Origin: Bacillota bacterium
Lineage (GTDB): Bacteria; Bacillota; Negativicutes; Sporomusales; UBA7701
Length of the DNA: 64,000 nt
Direction: 5' to 3'
Assembly: GCA_023415775.1 (NCBI GenBank)
Contig: JAEZJM010000019.1
Coordinates: 62,001-126,000, forward strand
Below are positions 51,011 to 60,715 of the stretch, one piece after another. The stretch's first letter is position 1, and each line of letters begins with the position of its first letter. The notes under the pieces were generated by a model, which worked only from the letters and a program-made list of their open reading frames with translations, ran no database searches and had not been told where the DNA came from. A program made the position numbers and the translations under genes.

Positions 51011-51044
51011 ACCGGCCGGCGTGGCAGCGCCGGCCGGTTTTCTT
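51011..51044 (+). terminator. Rho-independent terminator of the sigma-54 operon
   Basis: Eleven-base stem ACCGGCCGGCG/CGCCGGCCGGT (51011-51021 with 51028-51038) followed by TTTCTT. Confidence 0.88.
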
Positions 51045-51121
51045 GTGGCGATTGACTGCGCACTACCGGAAGTTTTCGGCAACAACCACCGGCAGAGATT
51101 TTTGGTAGACATAAAAGGAAA

Positions 51122-51150
51122 TTGACCGGGCGGGGCGAATGATATATAAT
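51122..51150 (+). promoter_or_regulatory. Orphan sigma-A promoter
   Basis: TTGACC (51122-51127), exactly 17 bases, TATAAT (51145-51150). It lies about 325 bases before the nearest gene on its strand. Confidence 0.65.
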
Positions 51151-51360
51151 ACTGGCAACCCGCCATTTGCTTGGGACAGCCTGGCAAGGCGGCGCGCGGC
51201 GGATATAAGGACGCCGGCGGGCGGGCATATGACTAGCTCCGCCGCAAGGGCTTGTATGCCGGAGGGCTCGCGTGAGCTTGACATATTGTTGTAATCCGTG
51301 CATATCCTGTGTGATGTGGAAAATACTAAAGATAGCACTGGTTTTGGCCGTTTATCACGT

Positions 51361-51389
51361 TTGACAAGTTTTGTCTGCTGAGATAAAAT
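51361..51389 (+). promoter_or_regulatory. Sigma-A promoter for the wecA-like gene
   Basis: TTGACA (51361-51366, perfect -35), 17-base spacer, TAAAAT (51384-51389), 86 bases before the GTG. Confidence 0.75.
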
Positions 51390-51419
51390 AGCTAGTGACG
51401 TTTGCGTATTGATATCAAT

Positions 51420-51455
51420 TAATAAAACGTCTCCCGCTAATAAAACGTCTCCCGC
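51420..51455 (+). repeat. Perfect 18-base tandem duplication in a 5' leader
   Basis: TAATAAAACGTCTCCCGC occurs twice head-to-tail, in the transcribed leader between the promoter and the ribosome site (AGGTGA) of the wecA-like gene. Confidence 0.85.
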
Positions 51456-51475
51456 GGAAATGAGGTGATCTTAGC

Positions 51476-52504
51476 GTGCAAGTATATGTTTTTGCCTTCA
51501 CTGTAGCCTTGATTGTGGCTTATTTCCTCACGCCGCACGTCAAGGATTTCGCGATAAAAGCAGGAGCGCTGGACGCGCCCGACGCCCGCAAGGTCCACAC
51601 CAGCCCCATCCCCCGGATGGGTGGTTTGGCTATTTACTTCGGTTTCGTCCTGGCGGTGCTGGCCAGTCTCCATATCAATCACGAGATCGCCGGGCTGCTC
51701 GTCGGCGGCACGGTAATCCTGATCGTCGGCATAATCGACGATCTCAAGCATCTTTCGGCCAAAACCAAACTGCTCGGCCAGATAGCCGCTGCGCTTGTGC
51801 TGGTAATGTTCAACGTTCGTATAGAATGGCTCACCAACCCGTTCGGGGAAATGATCTATCTCAACTACCTCTCCATCCCCCTTACCGTACTGTGGGTTGT
51901 GGGCCTTACCAATACCGTCAATCTTATAGACGGGCTCGACGGCCTGGCGGCAGGGGTTTCCACCATCGCCTCCATCACTATCCTGCTTGTGGCTCTGCAG
52001 CAAAACTTCTGGACGGTGGCCATTCTTACCGCGGCCCTGGCCGGCAGCGCACTCGGTTTTTTGCAGCATAACTTCAATCCGGCGAAGATATTTATGGGCG
52101 ACACCGGCAGCATGTTCTTGGGCTATATGCTTGCCGCCGTTTCCATCCTCGGCACGGTAAAAAGCGCGGCAACCATCGCCCTCGTGGTGCCAATCGTGGC
52201 CCTCGGTCTGCCGATCATGGACACCGCTTTCGCGATTATCCGCCGTTACACCAACGGCCGGCCGATCTTTAAGCCCGACAAGGGGCACCTCCATCACCGG
52301 CTGCTGGAGATGGGCCTGACCCAGAAACAGGCGGTGCTGCTGATGTACGTGATCAGCGGCTGCCTGGGCCTGAGCGCCATCGCTCTGACTGAGGTCAACA
52401 AAGGCTATGGGGCGCTGATAATTTTACTTTTGCTGGGACTAGCTTTCTTCGGGGCCAGGAAGGTCGGCGTTCTCAAGGACACCGGTTCGGTGGAAAGCAA
52501 CTAA
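51476..52504 (+). CDS. wecA: Undecaprenyl-phosphate GlcNAc-1-phosphate transferase (WecA/TagO/MraY family)
   Basis: A 342-residue membrane enzyme with about ten helices. RKVHTSPIPRMGGLAIY, VGIIDDLKHLSAKTKLLGQ, NTVNLIDGLDGLAAG (catalytic Asp cluster) and MGDTGSMFLGYML match the polyprenyl-P sugar-phosphate transferases; KGHLHHRLLEMG is the cytoplasmic loop of the WecA/TagO branch rather than MraY. It starts a lipid-linked glycan (teichoic-acid-like, O-antigen or other). GTG start with AGGTGA eight bases upstream. wecB follows. Confidence 0.92.
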   Translation: MQVYVFAFTVALIVAYFLTPHVKDFAIKAGALDAPDARKVHTSPIPRMGGLAIYFGFVLAVLASLHINHEIAGLLVGGTVILIVGIIDDLKHLSAKTKLLGQIAAALVLVMFNVRIEWLTNPFGEMIYLNYLSIPLTVLWVVGLTNTVNLIDGLDGLAAGVSTIASITILLVALQQNFWTVAILTAALAGSALGFLQHNFNPAKIFMGDTGSMFLGYMLAAVSILGTVKSAATIALVVPIVALGLPIMDTAFAIIRRYTNGRPIFKPDKGHLHHRLLEMGLTQKQAVLLMYVISGCLGLSAIALTEVNKGYGALIILLLLGLAFFGARKVGVLKDTGSVESN

Positions 52505-52512
52505 GGGGATAT

Positions 52513-52533
52513 GGGCAGGCCGGAGGGCCTGCC
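52513..52533 (+). terminator. Weak terminator-like hairpin after wecA-like gene
   Basis: Nine-base stem GGGCAGGCC/GGCCTGCCC followed by TCTGATTATTC; the T-run is poor. A TATAAT at 52557-52562 may be a -10 for wecB. Confidence 0.5.
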
Positions 52534-52594
52534 CTCTGATTATTCTTAGGTTGCTTTATAATTTTTATAAACCGACCATCAGGAGGATTATTGC

Positions 52595-53755
52595 ATGGCG
52601 GCTCCCATCAAAGTCATGACCGTGTTCGGCACGCGTCCCGAGGCAATCAAAATGGCGCCGGTGGTCCTGGAGCTGGCGAAATACCCGACGCTCATCACAC
52701 CGGTGGTTGCCGTCACCGCCCAGCACCGTGAGATGCTGGATCAAGTGCTGCAGCTTTTTCGCATCGTGCCCGACCACGACCTCGATATCATGTCCCAGGG
52801 GCAGACGCTGTTCGATATCACCTGCCGCTCGCTGCAGGGACTGAACGATGTGCTCGCGCGGGAAAGGCCCGACATCGTCCTCGTCCACGGCGATACAACG
52901 ACGACTTTTGCCGGCTCCCTGGCCGCCTTCTACCACCAGATTGCCGTCGGCCATGTCGAGGCCGGTCTCAGGACGAGGAACAAGTTTTCGCCCTTTCCCG
53001 AAGAGATGAACCGCAAGCTCACCGGCGCGCTGACCGATCTGCACTTCGCGCCCACCGCCACCGCCCGCGACAACCTGCTCGCCGAAGCGGTCGGGCCGGC
53101 GGCCGTGTTCGTCACCGGCAACACCGTTATCGACGCCCTGCTTGCCACCGTCGACGGCGGGTACGAATTCACCGAGCCGCTGCTTGCCGGTATCGACTAC
53201 CGCTCCCGGCGGGTTATTCTGGTGACGACCCATCGCCGCGAGAACCTCGGCGAACCGCTCCGCAACGTCTATCAGGCGTTGCGCGACATCGCCGGCGAGT
53301 TCGCCGACGTCGAAGTCGTTTTCCCCGTACATAAAAATCCGCGCGTGCGGGAGGTTGTCCAGGCTGAATTGGGCGGACTGGAGAGGGTCCACCTCATCGA
53401 TCCGCTCGACTATCAGCCGTTTGCCAACCTTATCGCCCGTTCCTATCTGGTGCTCACCGATTCGGGCGGCATCCAGGAAGAAGCTCCGTCGCTCGGCAAG
53501 CCTGTGCTTGTGCTCCGAGACACGACCGAACGGCCGGAAGCGATTGGCGCCGGGACGGTCAAACTGGTCGGCACCGACCGGGCGACGGTGTTCGCCGAAA
53601 CCCGCAGGCTGCTTGTCGACAAGGACGAGTACCGACGGATGGCCAGCGCCTGCAACCCTTACGGCGACGGTCAGGCGGCCAGCCGCATCGTGTCGTTCAT
53701 TCTCTGGAAACACGGCCTCGCCGAACGGCCGGAACCGTATTACACCCGCGGATGA
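52595..53755 (+). CDS. wecB: UDP-N-acetylglucosamine 2-epimerase (non-hydrolysing)
   Basis: A 386-residue enzyme interconverting UDP-GlcNAc and UDP-ManNAc. TVFGTRPEAIKMAPV, VHGDTTTTFAGSLAAFY, VGHVEAGLRT, TTHRRENLG and LTDSGGIQEEAPSLGKP are textbook family motifs. AGGAGG precedes the ATG. With the wecA-like gene it supplies lipid-linked amino-sugar precursors for an envelope polysaccharide. Confidence 0.96.
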   Translation: MAAPIKVMTVFGTRPEAIKMAPVVLELAKYPTLITPVVAVTAQHREMLDQVLQLFRIVPDHDLDIMSQGQTLFDITCRSLQGLNDVLARERPDIVLVHGDTTTTFAGSLAAFYHQIAVGHVEAGLRTRNKFSPFPEEMNRKLTGALTDLHFAPTATARDNLLAEAVGPAAVFVTGNTVIDALLATVDGGYEFTEPLLAGIDYRSRRVILVTTHRRENLGEPLRNVYQALRDIAGEFADVEVVFPVHKNPRVREVVQAELGGLERVHLIDPLDYQPFANLIARSYLVLTDSGGIQEEAPSLGKPVLVLRDTTERPEAIGAGTVKLVGTDRATVFAETRRLLVDKDEYRRMASACNPYGDGQAASRIVSFILWKHGLAERPEPYYTRG

Positions 53756-54132
53756 CCGCGAACAGCGACGCTGTTTTTGCTAATGTCCCTATTGCTAGAC
53801 AATTCTGGCGGTTCTGACGCCCGCAAAACCGCCAGAATCGCCGGGTGTCAGTTGGCATGATTTATGCATTATAATAATTAGAACATTATAAAACCTGCTA
53901 ACGACTGCCCCCAGGGGAAAACGAAAGAATAATAAAGAAAATTACGAAAATTAACCGCTTTTTGCACGAATTTCAATTTTTCATCCTAAATTTCCCCACT
54001 GAAGCAGGATTTTATCGGTTGTTTGCGGAACAGACATAAAAGTTGTTTATGGCGCCGGGCCTGTATCTTTTGCTCGCATTTAGCGCGGTCTCGCCGGGGA
54101 TAATATCTGCGTAGGAAGCGGGGGTGGGGCTG
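53756..54132. other. 377-base intergenic region before the ATP synthase operon
   Basis: Contains a short hairpin AACAGC/GCTGTT with TTTTT (53761-53779), probably the wecB terminator; a perfect 12-base inverted repeat ATTCTGGCGGTT/AACCGCCAGAAT (53802-53813 with 53827-53838) lacking a T-run; a sigma-54-like TGGCAT-N5-ATGCA (53853-53868) overlapping a TATAAT (53870-53875); and an A/T-rich stretch to about 54010, unlike its neighbours. The operon promoter should lie here, but no good sigma-A pair was found. Confidence 0.6.
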
Positions 54133-54348
54133 GTGAAACAGGATGACAAGCGCCAGCTTCTGGCAGCGCTGGGTATGGTGGGCAATGTCGGCATCGGCAT
54201 GGTCGCGGCGGCAGCCGTGGGCTTGTTCGGCGGCCGCTTTATCGATAACTGGCTTGACTCCAGTCCCTGGGGGACGGTTGTCGGTACACTGCTCGGCCTG
54301 ATTGCCGGTCTGTGGTCCGCTTATAAAAGGGTCGCCCGTGATGAGTAG
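54133..54348 (+). CDS. AtpZ/AtpI-family protein
   Basis: A 71-residue protein with two hydrophobic helices (about 15-35 and 45-62) separated by the conserved FGGRFIDNWLDSSPWG. Proteins of this type open F-type ATPase operons and are proposed to assist Mg or Ca uptake or c-ring assembly. GTG at 54133 is used; an in-frame GTG at 54124 is possible. Overlaps atpI by eight bases. Confidence 0.85.
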   Translation: MKQDDKRQLLAALGMVGNVGIGMVAAAAVGLFGGRFIDNWLDSSPWGTVVGTLLGLIAGLWSAYKRVARDE

Positions 54349-54748
54349 CGCCGGTTTTGCCGATTCCCGGCAGGATTTGACGGGTGTGGCCAAAATACTT
54401 TTGCTGCAATTGGCGGCGTGGACCGCGGTTATCGTCGCCGTCCTTTACTTCGTCGGCCATGGCGACAAGATCGCCGGTTTTTTGACAGGCACAGCCATCA
54501 GCGCCGTTTACGGGTTGCTCGTCTGCTATCGGGTGCGGCGAAGCGCGTCGCTGCCGCCGCAAAAAGCGGTGGCCTACATGCGGACAGGCTGGCTGATACG
54601 TCTATCGTTTATCGTCTTGGCGCTGGCCTGGTCGCTTAAGGTGCCGTCGCTTCACTTCGGCGCCGTGGTTGCGGGCCTGCTGTCCTTGCAGATAATAATT
54701 TGCCTCAACGGTTTCTATTTGGTTGTCAGGCATTCCGTTACCAAGTAA
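54341..54748 (+). CDS. atpI: ATP synthase subunit I
   Basis: A 135-residue protein with four hydrophobic segments (about 18-40, 44-63, 83-100, 104-125), the layout of ATP synthase I, which aids c-ring assembly. ATG at 54341 lies inside the end of the preceding gene. Sequence conservation in this family is low; the position before atpB is the main evidence. Confidence 0.85.
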   Translation: MSSAGFADSRQDLTGVAKILLLQLAAWTAVIVAVLYFVGHGDKIAGFLTGTAISAVYGLLVCYRVRRSASLPPQKAVAYMRTGWLIRLSFIVLALAWSLKVPSLHFGAVVAGLLSLQIIICLNGFYLVVRHSVTK

Positions 54749-54773
54749 TTACACGAAGAAAGGGGTGAAACAT

Positions 54774-55460
54774 ATGGGACATGGGGGACATGAAATCGGC
54801 TCGCATAAAATAGCCCACTTCTTCGGCTATACCTTTAACATGGACACGCTGTACATGACCTGGCTGGTCATGGCCATCGTCATCGTTCTTTCAATGCTCG
54901 CGGTTCGGCGCCTGGAGACGGTGCCGCGGGGCATGCAGAACATCTTCGAAATGGCGATCGAAGCCATCGGCGGCCAGGTAGAAGCGACCATCGGGCCTAA
55001 CAGCAAGAAGGTTGCGCCGCTTTTGATTACACTGTTTGTCTTTCTGCTGACTTCCAACTGGCTGGGTCTGGTGCCGGGCTTCACTTCCCCGACCAACGAC
55101 CTTAACACTACTCTCGGTTTGGCGCTGATGATCATTGGCTTCGTCCATGTACTGGGAGTAGGCCATCACGGGTTGAGCCATTTCAAGCATTTTATTCAGC
55201 CGCACCCCCTGTTTTTGCCGATCAACATTATCGAAGAAATCGCCCGGCCGATAACGCTGTCCTTCCGTCTATTCGGCAACATCATGGCCGGCGAGATTCT
55301 GATAATCCTGATCGCGGCGCTGCCGCTCTGGTACGGCGAGCCGCTGGTCGGCGTTCTCTGGTTGGGCTTCAGCGTGATCGTCGGTCTGATTCAGGCCTTC
55401 ATCTTCACCATGCTGTCGACGTCTTATCTGAGCAACTCGCTCAAAGAGGAGCACCACTAA
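54774..55460 (+). CDS. atpB: ATP synthase F0 subunit a
   Basis: A 228-residue membrane subunit forming the ion half-channels beside the c-ring. SNWLGLVPGFTSPTNDLNTT, the essential Arg in RPITLSFRLFGNIMAGE and the last helix GLIQAFIFTMLSTSYLSNS are visible. ATG at 54774 with AAGGGGTGA six bases upstream. Upstream in-frame starts overlap atpI. Confidence 0.96.
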   Translation: MGHGGHEIGSHKIAHFFGYTFNMDTLYMTWLVMAIVIVLSMLAVRRLETVPRGMQNIFEMAIEAIGGQVEATIGPNSKKVAPLLITLFVFLLTSNWLGLVPGFTSPTNDLNTTLGLALMIIGFVHVLGVGHHGLSHFKHFIQPHPLFLPINIIEEIARPITLSFRLFGNIMAGEILIILIAALPLWYGEPLVGVLWLGFSVIVGLIQAFIFTMLSTSYLSNSLKEEHH

Positions 55461-55507
55461 GAGTAGAAAACCCCCAAAATTAGCCTAAATATAAGGAGGA
55501 AACCACT

Positions 55508-55759
55508 GTGGAACACGCAATCATCGTAGCCGCATCGGTTATCGCCGCTGCGCTGGCAATCGGACTGGCCGCTTTCGGCGCCGCCATGGGCGACGGACAG
55601 GTGACCGCCAAAGCAATCGAAGGGATGGCCAGGCAGCCGGAAGCCAAGGGCACAATTCTGGTCAACATGTTCATCTCCGTCGGTCTGATCGAGTCCATCC
55701 CCATTATCGCGGCGGTTATCGCCCTGGTGCTGGTGTTTGCCAATCCGTTCATCAAGTAA
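55508..55759 (+). CDS. atpE: ATP synthase F0 subunit c
   Basis: An 83-residue two-helix c subunit. The loop ARQPEAK is conserved, and the ion-binding carboxylate is Glu62 followed by Ser63 (GLIESIP), the Glu-Ser pair of sodium-type rotors. At the site of Gln32 in Ilyobacter tartaricus there is Asp29 (MGDGQVTAKAIE), giving two facing carboxylates, as reported for Fusobacterium nucleatum. GTG start after AAGGAGG. Ion specificity is inferred, not shown. Confidence 0.96.
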   Translation: MEHAIIVAASVIAAALAIGLAAFGAAMGDGQVTAKAIEGMARQPEAKGTILVNMFISVGLIESIPIIAAVIALVLVFANPFIK

Positions 55760-55771
55760 TTGATTTTGCCG

Positions 55772-55796
55772 GGCGACGGGATTTTTTCCCGTCGCC
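55772..55796 (+). promoter_or_regulatory. Intercistronic hairpin between atpE and atpF
   Basis: Perfect 10-base stem GGCGACGGGA/TCCCGTCGCC (55772-55781 with 55787-55796) with a T5 loop and no T-run after it. Likely stabilises the atpE 3' end or partly terminates, helping the c subunit to be made in excess. Confidence 0.65.
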
Positions 55797-55827
55797 TCCT
55801 TAAGCCTTGCAGAGGAGGGGCAACGAT

Positions 55828-56328
55828 TTGGTTGAGTTGAATGCTACGCTGATAGCGCAAATCATAAATTTTCTTCTTTTGGCCTATATCCTGAAGAAAT
55901 TCGTCTTCGGCAAGGTCCTCCAGGCGATGAGCGACCGTCAGGCCCGCATCGTCGGCAACCTGGAATCGGCCGACCGCGAACGGGCGGCGGCGGAGGAACT
56001 GAAGCGCGAATATCAGGAACAGCTGGCTCAGGCCAGGACCCAGGCCCAGGTGATTGTCGAGAAGGCCACCAAACTCGCCGAACAGGCGAAGGATGACATT
56101 CTCAAGGAAGCGCGGGCCGAACACGCCCGTCTGCTGAAGGAAGCTCAGGAGGAGATCGTCCGCGAGCGCGAGCGGGCCGTGGCCGAGCTCAGAAATGAGG
56201 TCGTGTCCCTGTCCATCGCCGCCGCCGGCAAGATCATCGGGCAGAACCTGGATGCCAACGCCAACGCCAAACTGGTCAGCGACTTCATCAATAATCTCGA
56301 CGGACAGAAAATAGGTGGTGTCCAATGA
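55828..56328 (+). CDS. atpF: ATP synthase F0 subunit b
   Basis: A 166-residue subunit: one N-terminal helix (NATLIAQIINFLLLAYILKK) and a long charged coiled coil (about 30-140, Glu/Lys/Arg/Ala-rich) forming the peripheral stalk. TTG at 55828 is chosen because GAGGAGGGG lies seven bases upstream. Overlaps atpH by four bases. Confidence 0.94.
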   Translation: MVELNATLIAQIINFLLLAYILKKFVFGKVLQAMSDRQARIVGNLESADRERAAAEELKREYQEQLAQARTQAQVIVEKATKLAEQAKDDILKEARAEHARLLKEAQEEIVRERERAVAELRNEVVSLSIAAAGKIIGQNLDANANAKLVSDFINNLDGQKIGGVQ

Positions 56329-56891
56329 TTGCCAGCCAACTCGCCCTGAGGTACGCCGAGGCCCTGTACGAGATCGCGGCCGAGAAAGAGGCGCTCGACG
56401 GCGTGGAGAAAGAACTGGGCATCGTGGAAGAGACGCTCGCCGAATTCGGCGAGCTGGCCACGCTTCTGTACCATCCGCAGGTGCCGCTTGCGGCCAAAAA
56501 GGAAACGGTCGTGAGGGTCTTCGGACCGCAGGTTGCCGACTATGTCCGCAACTTCCTGCTCCTGCTCGTCGACAAGCGCCGCGAAACGGCTCTCCCGGCG
56601 ATTATCAGGGAGTACAGGCAGCTGGCCAACAAGGCCCGCAATATAGCCGAGGCCGAGGTTACGACCGCCATGCCGCTGGCCGAAGGCGACAAGCAAGCCC
56701 TGGCAGCCAAGCTTAGCGCCGTCACCGGCAAGACGGTCGTGCTTAATACCCGCGTGGACGAAAGGATCGTCGGCGGCGTGGTTGTGAAAATCGGCGACAA
56801 ACTGATCGACGGCAGCGTGGTCCGTCAGCTCGAAACGCTGAAGGCGGCGTTGCTCAAGACCGAAGTGAGTAAGATTGGGGTGACTTACTGA
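56325..56891 (+). CDS. atpH: ATP synthase F1 subunit delta
   Basis: A 188-residue delta/OSCP subunit linking the peripheral stalk to F1. RYAEALYEIA at the start and DERIVGGVVVKIGDKLIDGS near the end are the family signatures. ATG overlaps the atpF stop (ATGA). Length fits. Confidence 0.95.
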   Translation: MIASQLALRYAEALYEIAAEKEALDGVEKELGIVEETLAEFGELATLLYHPQVPLAAKKETVVRVFGPQVADYVRNFLLLLVDKRRETALPAIIREYRQLANKARNIAEAEVTTAMPLAEGDKQALAAKLSAVTGKTVVLNTRVDERIVGGVVVKIGDKLIDGSVVRQLETLKAALLKTEVSKIGVTY

Positions 56892-56893
56892 GT

Positions 56894-58429
<1,536 letters not shown>

Positions 58430-58435
58430 TGACTA

Positions 58436-59287
58436 ATGGCCAGTACGCGGGATATACGGCGCCGCATTAAGAGCGTCAAGAACATCCAGCAGATCACCAA
58501 GGCCATGAAGATGGTGGCCGCGGCCAGACTGCGCCGGGCTCAGGAACGGGCCAACTCCAGCCACCCCTACACCGACAAGATTCGCGAGATACTGGCGGGT
58601 GTGGCGGCCGGAGCCAAGGACTCCGGGCATCCGCTCCTGGCGGTCCGGGAGGTCAACCGCACGGCTTACCTCATCCTGGGGGCCGACAAGGGGCTGGCGG
58701 GGGCTTATACCTCCAACCTCCTGCGCGAGGTACTGCCTCGGGTGAAAGGCAAAGACAATATCCACCTGCTGACCGTCGGCCGCAAGGTCAGGGATTACTT
58801 CCGGCGGCGGGACTATACCATCGATCAGCAATACACCGGGTTTTCGGAGAAGCCGACCTACGACCAAGCCGTCAAGATGTCGCGAGACGTGGCCTCGGCT
58901 TACGCCCGCGGCGAGTACGACGAGGTGTATCTGGTTTATACCCGCTTCTTCTCGCCCATCAATCACAAGCCCACCACCGTCAAACTGCTGCCGGTCGACA
59001 CCGATACGGCCCAAGGAGAAGAGCAGCCACGGGAATACATCTTTGAGCCGTCGGCGGAAGATGTGCTGGGGCTTTTGCTGCCGAAGTATCTGGAAACGGT
59101 CGTTTACGGCGCCCTCCTCCAATCGGCGGCCAGCGAACTGGGCGCCAGGATGACAGCCATGGGTTCGGCCACCGACAACGCCCAGGAGCTTATTTCCAAG
59201 CTGGTTTTAAACTACAACAAGGTACGCCAGGCGAATATCACCCGCGAGATTTCCGAGATCGTGGGCGGCGCCGAGGCCCTCAAATAG
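58436..59287 (+). CDS. atpG: ATP synthase F1 subunit gamma
   Basis: A 283-residue central shaft subunit. RDIRRRIKSVKNIQQITKAM at the N-terminus and the C-terminal helix with ARMTAMGSATDNAQELI then NKVRQANITREISEIVGGA are diagnostic. Confidence 0.97.
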   Translation: MASTRDIRRRIKSVKNIQQITKAMKMVAAARLRRAQERANSSHPYTDKIREILAGVAAGAKDSGHPLLAVREVNRTAYLILGADKGLAGAYTSNLLREVLPRVKGKDNIHLLTVGRKVRDYFRRRDYTIDQQYTGFSEKPTYDQAVKMSRDVASAYARGEYDEVYLVYTRFFSPINHKPTTVKLLPVDTDTAQGEEQPREYIFEPSAEDVLGLLLPKYLETVVYGALLQSAASELGARMTAMGSATDNAQELISKLVLNYNKVRQANITREISEIVGGAEALK

Positions 59288-59302
59288 TGAGGAGGGGAAA
59301 GA

Positions 59303-60712
59303 GTGAACACTGGTAGAGTAATTCAGGTTATCGGTCCTGTCGTTGACGTCGAATTCCCCCCGGAACAGTTGCCACCGATCTATAATGCCGTGGTGATAGA
59401 CGAGCAAAGCGGCGAGATCCGCGTCAAACTGACGGCGGAAGTGATGCAGCACCTCGGCGACAATGTCGTCCGCTGCGTAGCCATGTCGTCCACCGACGGT
59501 CTGACCCGCGGCATGAAGGCTGTGGACATCGGCTCGCCGATCAAAGTACCGGTTGGCAAGGCAACACTGGGCCGGGTTTTCAACGTTCTGGGCGAGACGG
59601 TCGACAACGACGCGCGGCCGGTCGAAGCCGAAGATTTTTGGCCTATCCACCGTCCGGCGCCATCCTTCGAAGACCAGGAGACGTCGACCACTATCCTCGA
59701 GACAGGCATCAAGGTCGTCGACCTCATCGCTCCCTATTCCAAGGGCGGCAAAATCGGTCTGTTCGGCGGCGCAGGCGTAGGCAAAACCGTTATAATCATG
59801 GAGCTCATCCGTAATATCGCCACCGAGCACGGCGGGTTTTCGGTCTTCTCCGGCGTCGGCGAGCGCACCCGCGAAGGCAATGACCTGTGGACGGAAATGA
59901 AAGAGTCCGGCGTTATTGACAAAACCGCCCTGGTGTACGGCCAGATGAACGAACCGCCGGGAGCGAGGATGCGAGTAGGCCTCACAGGATTGACGATGGC
60001 CGAATACTTCCGCGACAAGGGCGGCCAAGACGTGCTGCTGTTCATCGACAACATATTCCGTTTCATCCAGGCCGGGTCCGAGGTTTCCGCCCTTCTCGGC
60101 CGCATGCCGTCCGCGGTCGGTTATCAGCCCACACTGGGTACCGACGTCGGCGCCCTGCAGGAGCGCATTACCTCGACAAAGAAGGGTTCGATTACCTCGG
60201 TGCAGGCTGTTTACGTGCCGGCCGACGACCTGACCGACCCGGCGCCGGCGGCAACCTTCGCTCACCTCGACGCCACCACCGTTCTTTCGCGGCAGATCGC
60301 CGAGCTGGGTATCTATCCGGCTGTTGATCCGCTCGACTCCACCTCGAGAATTCTCGACCCCCACGTCATCGGCCAGGAGCACTACGAAGTGGCCCGCGGC
60401 GTGCAGGAAGTGCTGCAGCGTTATAAAGAACTGCAGGATATTATCGCCATCCTCGGCATGGAAGAGCTGTCCGACGACGACAAGCTCACCGTGTCTCGGG
60501 CCCGCAAGATTCAGCGTTTCCTGAGCCAGCCCTTCTTCGTGGCCGAGGCGTTCACCGGCACGCCGGGCAAATACGTGCCCCTCAAGGAAACGATCCGCGG
60601 CTTCAAGGAGATACTTGCCGGCAAGCACGACGACCTGCCCGAGCAAGCCTTCTTCATGGTCGGCACAATCGAGGAAGCGGTGGAAAAGGCGCGCCAGATC
60701 AAGGGGGAATAA
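59303..60712 (+). CDS. atpD: ATP synthase F1 subunit beta
   Basis: A 469-residue catalytic subunit. P-loop GGAGVGKTVII (about 153-163), GERTREGNDLW, LLFIDNIFRF (Walker B), and the DELSEED-equivalent GMEELSDDDKLTV are visible. GTG start after GAGGAGGGG. Confidence 0.98.
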   Translation: MNTGRVIQVIGPVVDVEFPPEQLPPIYNAVVIDEQSGEIRVKLTAEVMQHLGDNVVRCVAMSSTDGLTRGMKAVDIGSPIKVPVGKATLGRVFNVLGETVDNDARPVEAEDFWPIHRPAPSFEDQETSTTILETGIKVVDLIAPYSKGGKIGLFGGAGVGKTVIIMELIRNIATEHGGFSVFSGVGERTREGNDLWTEMKESGVIDKTALVYGQMNEPPGARMRVGLTGLTMAEYFRDKGGQDVLLFIDNIFRFIQAGSEVSALLGRMPSAVGYQPTLGTDVGALQERITSTKKGSITSVQAVYVPADDLTDPAPAATFAHLDATTVLSRQIAELGIYPAVDPLDSTSRILDPHVIGQEHYEVARGVQEVLQRYKELQDIIAILGMEELSDDDKLTVSRARKIQRFLSQPFFVAEAFTGTPGKYVPLKETIRGFKEILAGKHDDLPEQAFFMVGTIEEAVEKARQIKGE

Positions 60713-60715
60713 GCT

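Larger units (their letters stand above)
51045..51475. other. 431-base intergenic region with two promoters and a structured tract
   Basis: No convincing gene. A sigma-A-like promoter (51122-51150) would start RNA near 51157; the next 140 bases are GC-rich with pairings such as GCGGCGGA/TCCGCCGC and GCTC-GCGT-GAGC, suggesting a structured leader or small RNA, with no recognised riboswitch consensus and no T-run terminator. A second promoter (51361-51389) and an 18-base tandem duplication (51420-51455) then precede the wecA-like gene. A 22-codon frame at about 51235 is too weak to call. Confidence 0.6.

Noticed and set aside
51063..51338. A 91-codon minus-strand frame in the wecA upstream region
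   Set aside because: No ribosome site, no family resemblance, and it crosses an apparent promoter and structured tract.
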